From positions 57,370 through 121,369 of the forward strand of contig CANJCM010000004.1 in assembly GCA_947472765.1 (NCBI GenBank): a stretch of 64,000 nt of DNA, written 5' to 3'. The DNA comes from Opitutia bacterium (GTDB taxonomy: Bacteria > Verrucomicrobiota > Verrucomicrobiia > Opitutales > Opitutaceae). How positions within the stretch are numbered: position 1 is the stretch's first letter; the number at the start of each line of letters is the position of its first letter. The position numbers and the translations under genes were made by a program. Below are positions 46,692 to 55,836 of the stretch, piece after piece. A model generated the notes under the pieces. That model was given only the letters and a program-made list of their open reading frames with translations. It had not been told where the DNA came from and ran no database searches.

Positions 46692-46721
46692 TTCTTCCTT
46701 CTGCCTTCTTACCTCTTCCTT
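46692..46721. repeat. AAGGAAG heptamer arm (right partner of 42397-42427)
   Basis: This is the reverse complement of the arm at 42397-42427 (28 of 30 matches). Its last two bases belong to the TAA stop of the DUF1501 gene. Confidence 0.75.
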
Positions 46722-48207
46722 AAGCCAGAATTCCCTGCACCACCTGCGCCGGCACCACGCCGGTCAGCCGCTGATCGAGACCCTGGAAGCGATACGACAA
46801 CCGTTCGTGATCAAGTCCGAGGAGATGAAGCATTGTCGCATGGAGATCGCGGACATGCACCGGGTCGCGGGTGATGTTGTACGACATGTCGTCGGTCTCG
46901 CCGTACACCGTGCCGGGCTTGATCCCGCCGCCGGCCATCCAGAGCGAGAAACAGCGCGGGTGATGATCCCGGCCGTAATTCGTCTCGGTCAATGTGCCCT
47001 GGCAGTAAACCGTCCGACCGAATTCACCGCCCCAGATCACGAGCGTGTCGTCGAGCATGCCCCGCTGCTTCAAATCCTGCACCAGCGCGTACGACGCCTG
47101 GTCGACGTCCTTGCACTGCGCCGCCAGATCGCGCGGCAGGTTGCCGTGTTGATCCCAGCCGCGATGGAAGATCTGCACGAAGCGCACGCCGCGCTCCACC
47201 AGCCTCCGCGCCATCAGCGCCGAGCTCGCAAACGTGCCGCGGTTGCGCGCCTCCTCGCCGTAGAGGGCGTACGTTGACTCCGGCTCGCCCTTCAGGTCGA
47301 CGAGTTCGGGGATGCTCGCCTGCATCCGGAACGCCATTTCGTACTGCTGTGTCCGCGTCTGGATTTCCGGGTCGCCGATCGCCTCGAAACTCCGGTGATT
47401 CAACTGCTCGAGTCCGTCGAGCATCTGCCGACGGAGTTCGCGCGGGATGCCCGGCGCGTCGTTGAGATACAGCACGGGATCACCCTGCGAACGGAACGAC
47501 ACGCCCGCGTACTTGCCGGGCAGATAGCCCGCGCCCCAGAGCCGCGCGGAAATCGCCTGTACATTCGACAGCGGACTCGAGTGCCGCGCCTGCAGCACGA
47601 CAAACGCCGGCAGGTCCTGATTGAGCGATCCGAGCCCGTAGGAAATCCAGGAGCCGAGCGACGCCTTCCCGTTCTGCATCGAGCCCGTGTACATGAGCTG
47701 GTTCGCCGGCTCGTGGTTGATCGCATCGGTCTTCATCGACCGGATCAGACAGATGTCGTCCACCATCTTGGCGGTGTACGGCAGCAGCTCGCCAATCCAC
47801 GTCCCGCTTTTTCCGTACTGCGCAAAATTATAAATGCTCGGCGCCAGGGGAAACGCCGTCTGCCCCGAGGTCATGCCGGTGAGCCGCTCGCCTTCGCGGC
47901 CGAGGTAATCCTTCAGGTCCTCCTTGAAGCGCGTCTTGAGGTGCGGCTTGTAGTCGAAGAGCTCGAGCTGCGAGGGCGCGCCGATCAGCGAGATGTAGAT
48001 CGCACGCTTCGCCTTCGGCGCAATTTTCCACGGCTCGTTCAGCGCCGTCGAAAGCGTCTCCCCCGCCCCGCGCGCCGGCCGGGCCAGCAACGCGCTCAAC
48101 GCCGCCACGCCCAGCCCCGTGCCGGCCTGGCGGAAGAACTGCCGCCGCGTCATCGCCGCGTTGTAAGTGCGGATCGCATTCTGCCAGTCGGGAGGAAGGG
48201 CGTTCAT
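46720..48207 (-). CDS. DUF1501 family protein (Tat-exported, sulfatase-like fold)
   Basis: The 495-residue protein has a twin-arginine signal (MTRRQFFRQAGTGLGVAALSALLA) and the DUF1501 signatures QLELFDYKPHL, DAINHEPANQLMYTGS, DTLVIWGGEFGRT and DHHPRCFSLWMAGGGIKPG. DUF1501 proteins are alkaline-phosphatase/sulfatase-fold proteins of PVC bacteria that nearly always accompany a PSD1/DUF1553 partner, here 305 bp upstream. The function is unknown. The stop codon overlaps a repeat arm. Confidence 0.93.
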   Translation of the reverse strand: MNALPPDWQNAIRTYNAAMTRRQFFRQAGTGLGVAALSALLARPARGAGETLSTALNEPWKIAPKAKRAIYISLIGAPSQLELFDYKPHLKTRFKEDLKDYLGREGERLTGMTSGQTAFPLAPSIYNFAQYGKSGTWIGELLPYTAKMVDDICLIRSMKTDAINHEPANQLMYTGSMQNGKASLGSWISYGLGSLNQDLPAFVVLQARHSSPLSNVQAISARLWGAGYLPGKYAGVSFRSQGDPVLYLNDAPGIPRELRRQMLDGLEQLNHRSFEAIGDPEIQTRTQQYEMAFRMQASIPELVDLKGEPESTYALYGEEARNRGTFASSALMARRLVERGVRFVQIFHRGWDQHGNLPRDLAAQCKDVDQASYALVQDLKQRGMLDDTLVIWGGEFGRTVYCQGTLTETNYGRDHHPRCFSLWMAGGGIKPGTVYGETDDMSYNITRDPVHVRDLHATMLHLLGLDHERLSYRFQGLDQRLTGVVPAQVVQGILA

Positions 48208-48223
48208 AGGAGGCAGGGGGATT

Positions 48224-48485
48224 GAACCACCGAGGCACCGAGTTCACCGAGAAGACAGGAAGTGAAGAGCGTCGGCGCGGCAAAACGGAGACTCACAATA
48301 AGCGCCGAGGTTTTAACCACGAAGGCACGAAGAGCACAGAGGGGCCAAACCCCGATCGGTCTCGGTGCCTCGGTGTCTCGGTGGCTAAACCCGGATTGAT
48401 TGTGAACCACCGGGTCACCGAACCCACCGAGGTTCCAATCCCGAAGGCATGGCTCCGCGCTCTTCGTACCTTCGTGGTTAAACCC
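48224..48485. repeat. Array of CACCGAG/CACGAAG inverted-repeat arms
   Basis: Five arms occur in 260 bp: 48224-48255 (GAACCACCGAGGCACCGAG), 48312-48339 (TAACCACGAAGGCACGAAG), 48357-48390 (complement, TCGGTGTCTCGGTGGCTAAA), 48402-48435 (GAACCACCGGGTCACCGA) and 48461-48485 (complement of the CACGAAG type). Orientations alternate so that several hairpins are possible. The array occupies the gap between the PSD1 and DUF1501 genes. Confidence 0.75.
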
Positions 48486-48511
48486 GGCTCGGAAATTTTT
48501 CACTCGCTCGA

Positions 48512-51500
48512 TCATTTCGTCAGCGCCTCGTCGAGGTTCATGATCTGGCTCGCCACGAGGGTCCACGCCGCGAGCTCGGGGGCCGGCACCTTCGACGCCA
48601 CGGGCGATGCTCCCACCGCGAGCAACTGCGCCGCGGCGTCGGGCTGCTGGCGGTAAGTCAGCAAGGCCTTGTCGAGCGTGGTGCGCACGACCGCCGTCTC
48701 CGCCGGGACGAGACTGCGGCCGAGCAGCGCGCGCGCCATGACCTCGGTCCGGCGCTCAAATGTCTTTCCTTCGCCACAGGCCCGCGCCGCCAGCTGACGC
48801 GAGGCCTCGACGAAGAGCGGTTCGTTCAGCACGACCAGTGCCTGCAGCGGGGTGTTCGTGCGATCGCGGCGGACGCAGGTCACCTCGCGACTCGGGGCAT
48901 TAAGAATGTCCATCGCCGGCGGCGGCGCCGTCCGCTTCCAGAGGGTGTAGAGCGAGCGCCGGTAAAGATTCTCGCCCGCATCGACGCGGTAAAAGCGCGT
49001 GGTCGACTGCTTCATCGCGACTTCCTCCCAAATCCCTTCGGGCTGGTACGGCCGCACCGGCTTGCCGCCGATCTTCGCCACCAACAGGCCCGAGGCGGCG
49101 AGCGCCTGGTCGCGCAACTGCTCCGCCTCGAGCCGGTGCCGCGGGCCGCGCGCCAGCAGCCGGTTGTCGGGATCACGTTCGCGCAGCGCCGGCGAAGCCG
49201 ACGCCGATTGGCGATACGTCGCACTCGTCACCATCAGCCGCAGCATCCGGCGGTAGTCCCAGCCGGAATCGCGAAATTCGACCGCCAGCCAGTCGAGCAA
49301 CCGCGGATGCGACGGCCGCGAGCCGGTCACGCCGAAGTCGCCCGCCGATTCCACGAGGCCTGTGCCAAAGACACTCTGCCACGCGCGATTGACAGTCACG
49401 CGCGCCGTCAGCGGATTCCGCTCGTCGACCAGCCAGCGCGCGAGCGCCAGCCGATCCGCCCGCAGGCCCGGCGGCAGCGGCGGCAGCACAGCGGGCGTCG
49501 TCGCTCCCACCTTATCCTCGCGCTGGGTGTATTCGCCGCGCTTCAGGATGTGCGCGAATGGTTCGCTGTCTTTCTTCTCCTCCATCACGAGCGTGACACC
49601 CCCGCGCTGGCGCAGCGGCGCCTCCCGCCCGCGAAGTTTGTCCATCCGCTTCGCGAGCCGCAGCAGTGGCCGATCGACGGCACGCTGGAAATGTTTTCGC
49701 AATGCCTCCTGCTGCGCCTCGGTCCGGTTCGCCAGGGGCGTCGCGAGCGCCAGACTGGCCTCGACCGGATTCGCAAGTGCCAGCACCTCGGCAGGCTCGA
49801 AGCCGCGGGCGTAGTGGCGAAAATCCTGCACCCAGACGTCACCCGTCAACTCATGCCCCGGCCGGCCGCTTTCCGCGTGGCGTGAACCGAGCCGGAGCGG
49901 TGCGACGGGTACGATGTCGTGGGGAAAATTGCTCGTCTCGCCGGTGCTCGCGACCGACTTGCCATCCACGTACACATCGATCGAACGACTGCGCAGCGCC
50001 GCCGCGTCGTTGACGAACAGGAGGTGATGCCAGCGTCCCGGCACAAGCGCGGCCGCCGACATGCCCCGCGCGGATACCCCGCTCACGCCGTCGATGAAGT
50101 GCACGCCGATTTTTCCGTTCTCGAGAAAGATTTCCCAGCCGCTGCCGCTCGCGTCGTCCGCCAGCGACGACAGCAACGTCCCGCTCGGCGTCGCGTCCAC
50201 GCGAACCATCATCCCGAAACTCTGCGACTGTCCGAACCGCATCGCGACCGGTGGGCCCAGGACGACATCGAGTCCGTTGAGCCGCGGCGCCGGACCGTAC
50301 ACGCCCGCGCTGCGAGCCGGCTCCGTCGACCCGCGGGAGACCATCTTGCCGGTCGCGTCGAGCAGTGCTCCGGTGGCCTCGGTCAGTGGCAGATGCAGAT
50401 CGACGCTGTAATCGCGGGGCAGCCACGGAAGGGCCTTCGCAGTTTCCTGCCAGGCCGCGAAGCGCGCCTCGGCTGCTTTTTCCTCGGTGGAGATTTTTCC
50501 GGCCAGCGCCGCGATTTCCTTCTGCAGCTCGGTCCACGTCCCGCGATCATCCCCCGCGGGCACGAACAGGCTGGGCGGCGAGTCCGACAGGTTGCCGTCC
50601 ATCGCCGGCATCGTGTTGTTCCGGAAGAAGGCCGTCAGCGAATAGAAGTCCTTCTGCGTGATCGGATCGAACTTGTGATCGTGGCACGCGGCGCAGCCGA
50701 CGGTGAGTCCGAGCCAGACGCTGCCGAGCGTGTCGACGCGATCCTTGGCGTAGATGACCTCATACTCCTCGGGAATCGCCCCGCCCTCGTTGGTCGTCGG
50801 CAGACAGCGGTTGAATCCGGAGGCGATGCGTTGATCGAGGGTCGCGTTCGGCAGCAGGTCGCCCGCGATTTGCTCCACCGTGAATTGATCGAACGGCAGG
50901 TTGCGGCGGAACGCTCCAATCACCCAGTCGCGGTAGGGCCAAATCGAACGGTAGTTGTCGATGTGGATGCCGTGCGTGTCGGCGTAACGGACGGCATCGA
51001 GCCACTGCCGCGCGAGATGCTCCGCGCTGGCCGGACTCGCGAGCAGTCGATCCACGATGCGGTCGTAAGCCGCGGGCGTGGGATCGCGTTCAAACGCAGC
51101 CAGCTCCGCCGCCGACGGTGGCAGGCCGGTGAGATCAAACGTGACGCGCCGCAGCAACCGCGCCGGCGCTTCCGGTCCGCTCGGCGTCAGCCCGGTGCCG
51201 GCGAGCGAATCAACGACGAACGAGTCGATCGGGTTCCGTGCCCAGCCCTTCGCGGTCGCCGGCGCGGGCACGGCGGAACGCGACGGCGCGATCAGCGACC
51301 AGTGCGGCTGATATTCCGCGCCCTCGGCAACCCAGCGCTCAAGCAGCGCGACTTCCGCGGGCTTGAGCTGCTTGTGCGAATCGCGCGGCGGCATGACGTC
51401 CTCGGGGTCGGAAGATTTGATTCGCTCAACGAGCGGACTGGCGTCCGGCTTGCCCGGCACGATCGCCGGATCCCATTTGCCGTTTTCCCGCGCCGTCGTG

Positions 51501-51709
51501 GCATCGGGAAAACGATCGAGTCGCAGCGATGCCTTGCGCGAGCTCGAGTCAGGCCCGTGACAAAGGAAACAGTTCTCCGCGAGGATCGGCTGGACCTCGT
51601 CGTTGTAACGGATCCGCGGCACCGCGCTATCGGCGGCCCACGAAAGGCTGGCGAGCGCGAAGGTGGCAACAATTGAGCCAAGCAAGGGCAACGGAATCGG
51701 GGACTTCAC
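48512..51709 (-). CDS. PSD1 / DUF1549-DUF1553 cytochrome-domain protein with LamG-like insert
   Basis: The protein has about 1,065 residues from a GTG start at 51709, which begins a good signal peptide (KSPIPLPLLGSIVATFALASLSWA). An ATG at 51790 would add 27 residues before it. A cytochrome c motif CFLCH (47-51) opens the PSCyt1 domain; DUF1549 (ARQWLDAVRYADTHG, GCAACHDHKFDPITQKDFY) follows, then a LamG-like jelly roll, then DUF1553 (NPLTARVTVNRAWQSVFG, NTPLQALVVLNEP). This architecture is characteristic of Planctomycetes/Verrucomicrobia and is paired with DUF1501 genes. It is thought to act in the periplasm on complex substrates; direct biochemical evidence is lacking. Confidence 0.92.
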   Translation of the reverse strand: MKSPIPLPLLGSIVATFALASLSWAADSAVPRIRYNDEVQPILAENCFLCHGPDSSSRKASLRLDRFPDATTARENGKWDPAIVPGKPDASPLVERIKSSDPEDVMPPRDSHKQLKPAEVALLERWVAEGAEYQPHWSLIAPSRSAVPAPATAKGWARNPIDSFVVDSLAGTGLTPSGPEAPARLLRRVTFDLTGLPPSAAELAAFERDPTPAAYDRIVDRLLASPASAEHLARQWLDAVRYADTHGIHIDNYRSIWPYRDWVIGAFRRNLPFDQFTVEQIAGDLLPNATLDQRIASGFNRCLPTTNEGGAIPEEYEVIYAKDRVDTLGSVWLGLTVGCAACHDHKFDPITQKDFYSLTAFFRNNTMPAMDGNLSDSPPSLFVPAGDDRGTWTELQKEIAALAGKISTEEKAAEARFAAWQETAKALPWLPRDYSVDLHLPLTEATGALLDATGKMVSRGSTEPARSAGVYGPAPRLNGLDVVLGPPVAMRFGQSQSFGMMVRVDATPSGTLLSSLADDASGSGWEIFLENGKIGVHFIDGVSGVSARGMSAAALVPGRWHHLLFVNDAAALRSRSIDVYVDGKSVASTGETSNFPHDIVPVAPLRLGSRHAESGRPGHELTGDVWVQDFRHYARGFEPAEVLALANPVEASLALATPLANRTEAQQEALRKHFQRAVDRPLLRLAKRMDKLRGREAPLRQRGGVTLVMEEKKDSEPFAHILKRGEYTQREDKVGATTPAVLPPLPPGLRADRLALARWLVDERNPLTARVTVNRAWQSVFGTGLVESAGDFGVTGSRPSHPRLLDWLAVEFRDSGWDYRRMLRLMVTSATYRQSASASPALRERDPDNRLLARGPRHRLEAEQLRDQALAASGLLVAKIGGKPVRPYQPEGIWEEVAMKQSTTRFYRVDAGENLYRRSLYTLWKRTAPPPAMDILNAPSREVTCVRRDRTNTPLQALVVLNEPLFVEASRQLAARACGEGKTFERRTEVMARALLGRSLVPAETAVVRTTLDKALLTYRQQPDAAAQLLAVGASPVASKVPAPELAAWTLVASQIMNLDEALTK

Positions 51710-51829
51710 GTTTGGGGCGACGCATACTTCGCGAGACAGGCTGCGAGAAGCAATACCGCTCCCAGCGGAGACGCCGCAAAAATTCGGCACTGAAGTAAGA
51801 TGGGCAGGATTCAGATCTGGGGCCCCAAC

Positions 51830-52055
51830 TCTGTGAACTTCGTGTCTTCGTGGTTAAACCGGATTGTCGGCTCGGTTGATTTTTTGTGTCCCTTGCACTG
51901 CTGTCCTCTCGAATCACTCACTTCCGGGAGGATTTTGAACAGGAAGATCGGGGAGTTCGGGAAGCGGGTGGAACGGACCTCTCCCCGATCTTCCCGGCCT
52001 TCCTGTTTAATCCGGCTTGGTCCCCTTTGGTTGCGGCTCCGCCACGCTAGGCCTC
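51830..52055. repeat. CACGAAG arm followed by a second GAACAGGAAG element
   Basis: A TTCGTGTCTTCGTGGTTAAA arm lies at about 51840-51859. A GAACAGGAAGATCGGGGAG arm (51937-51965) and its inverted partner ending TTCCTGTTTAAT (about 51981-52010) follow. The flank TTGGTTGCGGCTCCGCCACG repeats, with a few changes, the flank of the copy at 45093-45215. Together they fill the gap between the PSD1 gene and the second MFS gene. Confidence 0.75.
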
Positions 52056-52089
52056 TTTGCGGCCAACCCCTCCCTCTCTTTGCGGCCGG

Positions 52090-53373
52090 TCAGGCGTCGG
52101 CGGCTGCTTGCGGCTGAGGTCGGATCAGCAACACGACGATCACCGACAGCAGCGCGATCCCGGCAAACGTTCCGAAGATCAGGTTCAGCGGCACATGTCG
52201 GTCGCGCAGTGCACCGAAGGCCCAGTCGCCAAAGCCGCCGCAACTGATGCTGATCATGTTCATGAACCCGTAGCCCGTCGCGCGCCATTCACGCCGCGTG
52301 ATCTGGCAGAGGATCGGCATGTTGTTGCAGTCGAAAAGTCCCCAACCGAAGCCGAAGACTGCGAGGCCCAGAATCGCCATGCCGAGCGTGCCCGCGTTGC
52401 CGACGCTGAAGAGCGCCGGCAGGAAAAGACCCATCCCGATCGCGCTGGTGAAAATCCGCCCGCGCAAGTTCGTCCGCACCCAGCGATCCGCGACCGCGCC
52501 ACCAATGATCGCGCCGACGAACGACGCGATCTGCACGTAGAGAATCGCGCTCACGCCGGCCTTGCCCTGGCCAAGGTTGAACTTCTCGCGCAGGATTTCC
52601 GGCATCCAGTCGCGCACCACCCAGCCCGCGATCGCCGGCAGCGTGAAGTACAGGACGAGCAGGAGGAAATTCCGGTTCGTGAAGAGCCCGCGGACCACGC
52701 CCTCCGTCGGCGCCGGCGCGTCCGCGGCCCGGACCTGCTTCGGCGAATCGCGCAACAGCGCCAGCAGCGGCGCCGCATACACGACGCCAATCATGCCGCA
52801 GGTCGTGAACGCCCAGCTCCAGCCGTGATCCGGCGAATCCGCGGCGTAGCCGGCGAAGCCGCCGAGCATTTGTCCGAGATAAATGCCCGTCTGGTGCACG
52901 CCCACGGCCCGCGAGCGCGTCGCCGAAGGATGGTATTCCGAAATCATCGCGAGCGCCGCCGGGATGTAGAACGCCTCGCTGATCCCCATCATCGCGCGGG
53001 CGGCGATGAGTTCGTTGAGCGAGCCGACGTGGCCGGTCCACCAGGTGACGATCGACCAGACGAAGAGACTCGCCGTGATGACCCAGCGGCGGCTGAGCCT
53101 ATCCGCGATGTAACCGGCGAACGGGCTGAGAATGGCGTACGTCCACTTGAAGCACCCAAGGACGAGTCCCCAGTCCGCGCGGTTCGCGATGCTCGGGATG
53201 TCGGCGACCATCGAGGCCTTCATCGTCCCGAGCATCTGCCGATCGACGTAGTTCAGGACTGCGACGGGGAACAGCAGCGCGACGACGAGCCAGGCGTAAC
53301 GCGCCGCCGAGAGTCCAAGCACCTGAGGCGCCGGTCCGGGTCGCTCGGGGAGAACATTGCTGGACGATGCCAT
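52090..53373 (-). CDS. MFS transporter, ACS-like (second copy type)
   Basis: The 427-residue protein has twelve predicted helices and the pattern NYVDRQMLGTMKASMVADIP, KWTYAILSPFAGYIADRLSRRW and RAMMGISEAFYIPAALAMISEYHP, placing it in the same broad family as the gene at 41064. The two are clearly diverged, so this is not a recent duplication. It is transcribed with the PSD1/DUF1501 genes downstream, which may supply its substrate. Confidence 0.9.
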   Translation of the reverse strand: MASSSNVLPERPGPAPQVLGLSAARYAWLVVALLFPVAVLNYVDRQMLGTMKASMVADIPSIANRADWGLVLGCFKWTYAILSPFAGYIADRLSRRWVITASLFVWSIVTWWTGHVGSLNELIAARAMMGISEAFYIPAALAMISEYHPSATRSRAVGVHQTGIYLGQMLGGFAGYAADSPDHGWSWAFTTCGMIGVVYAAPLLALLRDSPKQVRAADAPAPTEGVVRGLFTNRNFLLLVLYFTLPAIAGWVVRDWMPEILREKFNLGQGKAGVSAILYVQIASFVGAIIGGAVADRWVRTNLRGRIFTSAIGMGLFLPALFSVGNAGTLGMAILGLAVFGFGWGLFDCNNMPILCQITRREWRATGYGFMNMISISCGGFGDWAFGALRDRHVPLNLIFGTFAGIALLSVIVVLLIRPQPQAAADA

Positions 53374-53474
53374 GGGGTGGGAAGCGCGGCGCCACTTCGG
53401 GCGAAGTTCCAGCCCGAAGCCAGCGCAGAGTTATCGCTTCACGATCCGCCCGGGCGGCAATGCCAAACCGGGGT

Positions 53475-53774
53475 GAGCCTGAAGCCAGGAAGTCAGGAAC
53501 CGGAATTTCCGGTCGGTGATCCCGGGGCATTCGTAGCAAATTTCCGGCCCTGATCGCATTGCGAGACCAAGGCGGTGGAACAGGAAGATCGGGAAGCGCG
53601 GGAAGCTTCGAACCAAGGTTGCAACCCTCCTCCCCGATTTACGCCGTCTGGCTCCTCGTTTCCTGGCTTCAGGCTCAAATGGCTGGAACGCCCCCCGGGA
53701 AACAGCATCTGAGCTTCCCGCTCTTCCCGATCGTCCTGTTCAAAGCCCCCGGCTCGACTCCTGGCTTCAGGCTC
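53475..53774. repeat. Interleaved inverted repeats of two families (A-B-A'-B'-A'')
   Basis: A = GAGCCTGAAGCCAGGAA at 53475-53491. B is at 53578-53605 and begins GAACAGGAAGATCGGGAAG. A' (perfect complement of A, 17 of 17) is at 53660-53676. B' (26 of 28) is at 53714-53741. A'' (16 of 17) is at 53758-53774. The pairs interlock, so A-A' and B-B' hairpins cannot form at once without a pseudoknot. The rest of the 53374-53900 gap shows no gene. Confidence 0.8.
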
Positions 53775-53900
53775 AACGCCCCTGCCTCGTCCGGAGAGAA
53801 CCTCAAGCGGGGAAGTGATGAGTCAGCATTCGAGCTAATCATCGCGCCCGACCGCGAGGCACCGTTCGACATTCCCAGTGGTACGGCTCTTCTTGCTGAC

Positions 53901-54305
53901 ATGTCCGAGCCTGCCACCCAGGCCGCGCTCTTCGACCGTCTCGGCGGGCGAACCCGGCTGCTGTTTCTGCTGAAGCATTTCTACGCGGACGTCCGGCAGC
54001 ACAATCTGATCGGCCCGATTTTCGCGGCGCAGATCAAGGACTGGCCCGCGCACCTGGAGAAGATCGCGGACTTTTGGTCGGGCGCGAGCGGCGGCCCGGC
54101 GAATTACCGCGGCCCGATGCCGCAGCGCCATTTCCCGCTCGGCCTCGGCGAGACGCATTTCGAAGCCTGGCTCGATCTCTGGCGCCGCCACTGCCGCGCG
54201 CATCTAGGAGCTCAGGAGGCCGCGGAGATGATTAAACTCGCCGAGGGCATCGGCGAACGCCTGCGCGAACTCATCAGCCTCTACGGAACGAAGCCGGCGA
54301 ACTAG
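53901..54305 (+). CDS. Group III truncated haemoglobin
   Basis: The 134-residue protein opens with LFDRLGGRTRLLFLLKHFYADV and has PIFAAQIKDWPAHLEKIADFWSGASGG and the proximal-His F-helix region LGETHFEAWLDLW. This matches 2-on-2 haemoglobins of group III, which bind O2 or NO and are usually linked to redox or nitrosative stress. The start at MSEPATQ is chosen. The frame is open upstream to 53559, but that part is repeat DNA. Its TAG stop overlaps the convergent kinase stop by four bases. Confidence 0.9.
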   Translation: MSEPATQAALFDRLGGRTRLLFLLKHFYADVRQHNLIGPIFAAQIKDWPAHLEKIADFWSGASGGPANYRGPMPQRHFPLGLGETHFEAWLDLWRRHCRAHLGAQEAAEMIKLAEGIGERLRELISLYGTKPAN

Positions 54306-55489
54306 AGGGGAACTTTCACGTTGATGGAGGTGCCGGCCCGGCGACCTGATCTCAGGGTGAACGCGCCGCCCACATAGTTCGCCCGTTCGCGCATTCCGAG
54401 TAAACCGAGACCCCCGGCGTTCACTCGGGCCGAAGGCCGGTCCGGATCGAAACCAATGCCATCGTCGCTGATGCTGAGCTCGGCGAAGCCTGCCTGTTGC
54501 GTCAGGCGCACCTTGACGTGACGGGCGCGGGCGTGCGTGCCCGCATTTTCCAGGGCTTCTTGGAGGATGCGATAGAGCGTGAGGTCGACGTCGGGGGACA
54601 TCGGCGCCTCCAAGGACGGGCAGGAGACGTTGACGGATATGCCCGTCCGTTTCGCGAACGCCGCGCAGGTGTCGATCACCACCGCCTCGAGTCCCAGGTC
54701 GATCAGGACGCTTGGGCGCAAATCCCGCGAAATGCGCTCCACCTCATCGGCGGTCCGGCCGAGTTGATCGCGAAGGGCCTTCGCGGCCTTCCGCAGCGCC
54801 GACGCGTGCGGCGGCGAAAGCGCCGCGACCAGCACCTGGCTTTGCACGACAACGGCGCAGAGCGGCTGGGTAATCCGGTCGTGTAGCTCGGAGGCGACGC
54901 GACTCCTCTCTGCTTCCTGCGCCTGGACCACGCGGTGAGTCAGAGCCCGCAACCTCTCCTCACTGCGCCGCGACTCCGTCAGATCCGTGACGACCATGCC
55001 AAAGGCCGCTTTGCTGGAGGTCCCCGGGCCCAGAGCCCGAAGGGAAATCTGGGCCGCCATTTGCTTCCCGTCCCTGGCGTGAAGCATCACCTGGATCTTG
55101 GCGCCGGATTCCGCGGTGTGATCGAGAGCCTGCTGGAAAGAGGGGCCGGCCTCCGCGGAAAGGAATCTCCGGAAGGAGCTGCCCATGACCTGCTCGAGGG
55201 GACATCCAGCCATTTTGGCGAAGCACTGGTTGGCGTAGAGAATGGTCGCGCCAGCCGTCAGCGTCAGTGCGCCCTCGTTGATCGATTCGATGAGCACACG
55301 GTAGGCAAGGCCGGCTCCATCCAGCGTGAAGATCTGGTCGCCGTCCGCGCCGGCGACGACCACGGCATCCACCTCGCCGTTTCGGATGGCACGCAGGGCC
55401 TCCTCCGCTTCCGCGAGCCGGAGCTGGAGTCCGGTAATTTTGCGCCGGGCGGCCGCCCGGGCCGAATTTTGCTTTCCGGCGGGTTTCAA
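54302..55489 (-). CDS. PAS sensor histidine kinase (HisKA_3 type) in the kai operon
   Basis: The 395-residue soluble kinase has an N-terminal helix, one PAS domain (INEGALTLTAGATILYANQCFAKMAG), a HisKA_3 dimerisation helix with H-box ASELHDRITQPLCAV, and a HATPase with LQEALENAGTHARA, ISDDGIGFDP and GLGLLGMRERA. HisKA_3 kinases usually signal to NarL-type regulators; none adjoins this one. The only plausible start, TTG at 55489, overlaps the kaiB stop (TTGA), so it is coupled to kaiB. It is a candidate output kinase of the KaiBC module. Confidence 0.87.
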   Translation of the reverse strand: MKPAGKQNSARAAARRKITGLQLRLAEAEEALRAIRNGEVDAVVVAGADGDQIFTLDGAGLAYRVLIESINEGALTLTAGATILYANQCFAKMAGCPLEQVMGSSFRRFLSAEAGPSFQQALDHTAESGAKIQVMLHARDGKQMAAQISLRALGPGTSSKAAFGMVVTDLTESRRSEERLRALTHRVVQAQEAERSRVASELHDRITQPLCAVVVQSQVLVAALSPPHASALRKAAKALRDQLGRTADEVERISRDLRPSVLIDLGLEAVVIDTCAAFAKRTGISVNVSCPSLEAPMSPDVDLTLYRILQEALENAGTHARARHVKVRLTQQAGFAELSISDDGIGFDPDRPSARVNAGGLGLLGMRERANYVGGAFTLRSGRRAGTSINVKVPL

Positions 55490-55836
55490 CCGATCGCCTT
55501 GGCGTTCGTGAGCAATTCGAGCCCCCCGAGCAGCGCGGCCGTGTTCGAAAGGTTGCCGATGAACCGGCGCACGGGCCGCGGGAACTCCCGCACCAGCGTC
55601 GGGGTCGCGACGATTTGGGCATCCCGGGCGAGGCCGGGCTGCTGATAGACATCGATGACCTGGAGCTCGTATTGGCCCACGAGATCGACTTCACACAATT
55701 GCCGGGCACGGAGCACGGCCTGCCGCGAGCGCTCGGTCGCGCCGGCGACATAGAGCCGCAGCTGCCAAAGTTTTTTCCCTCCCGCCGGGGGACGGTCCGG
55801 GTGGACAGTCCCTGGCTTGACGGCGGCGGCGCGCAT
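55486..55836 (-). CDS. kaiB: KaiB-like circadian clock protein
   Basis: The 116-residue product has the KaiB thioredoxin-like sequence: LRLYVAGATERSRQAVLRARQLC, YELQVIDVYQQPGLARDAQIVATPTLVREFPRPVRRFIGNLS. The order strand-helix-strand-P-loop-like VATPTL is clear. KaiB binds the CI ring of phosphorylated KaiC. The ATG overlaps the kaiC stop by one base (TGATG), an arrangement that favours balanced synthesis. Confidence 0.93.
   Translation of the reverse strand: MRAAAVKPGTVHPDRPPAGGKKLWQLRLYVAGATERSRQAVLRARQLCEVDLVGQYELQVIDVYQQPGLARDAQIVATPTLVREFPRPVRRFIGNLSNTAALLGGLELLTNAKAIG

Noticed and set aside
53559..53900. N-terminal extension of the truncated haemoglobin
   Set aside because: The frame is open, but the stretch consists of the interlocked inverted repeats and has no globin similarity.
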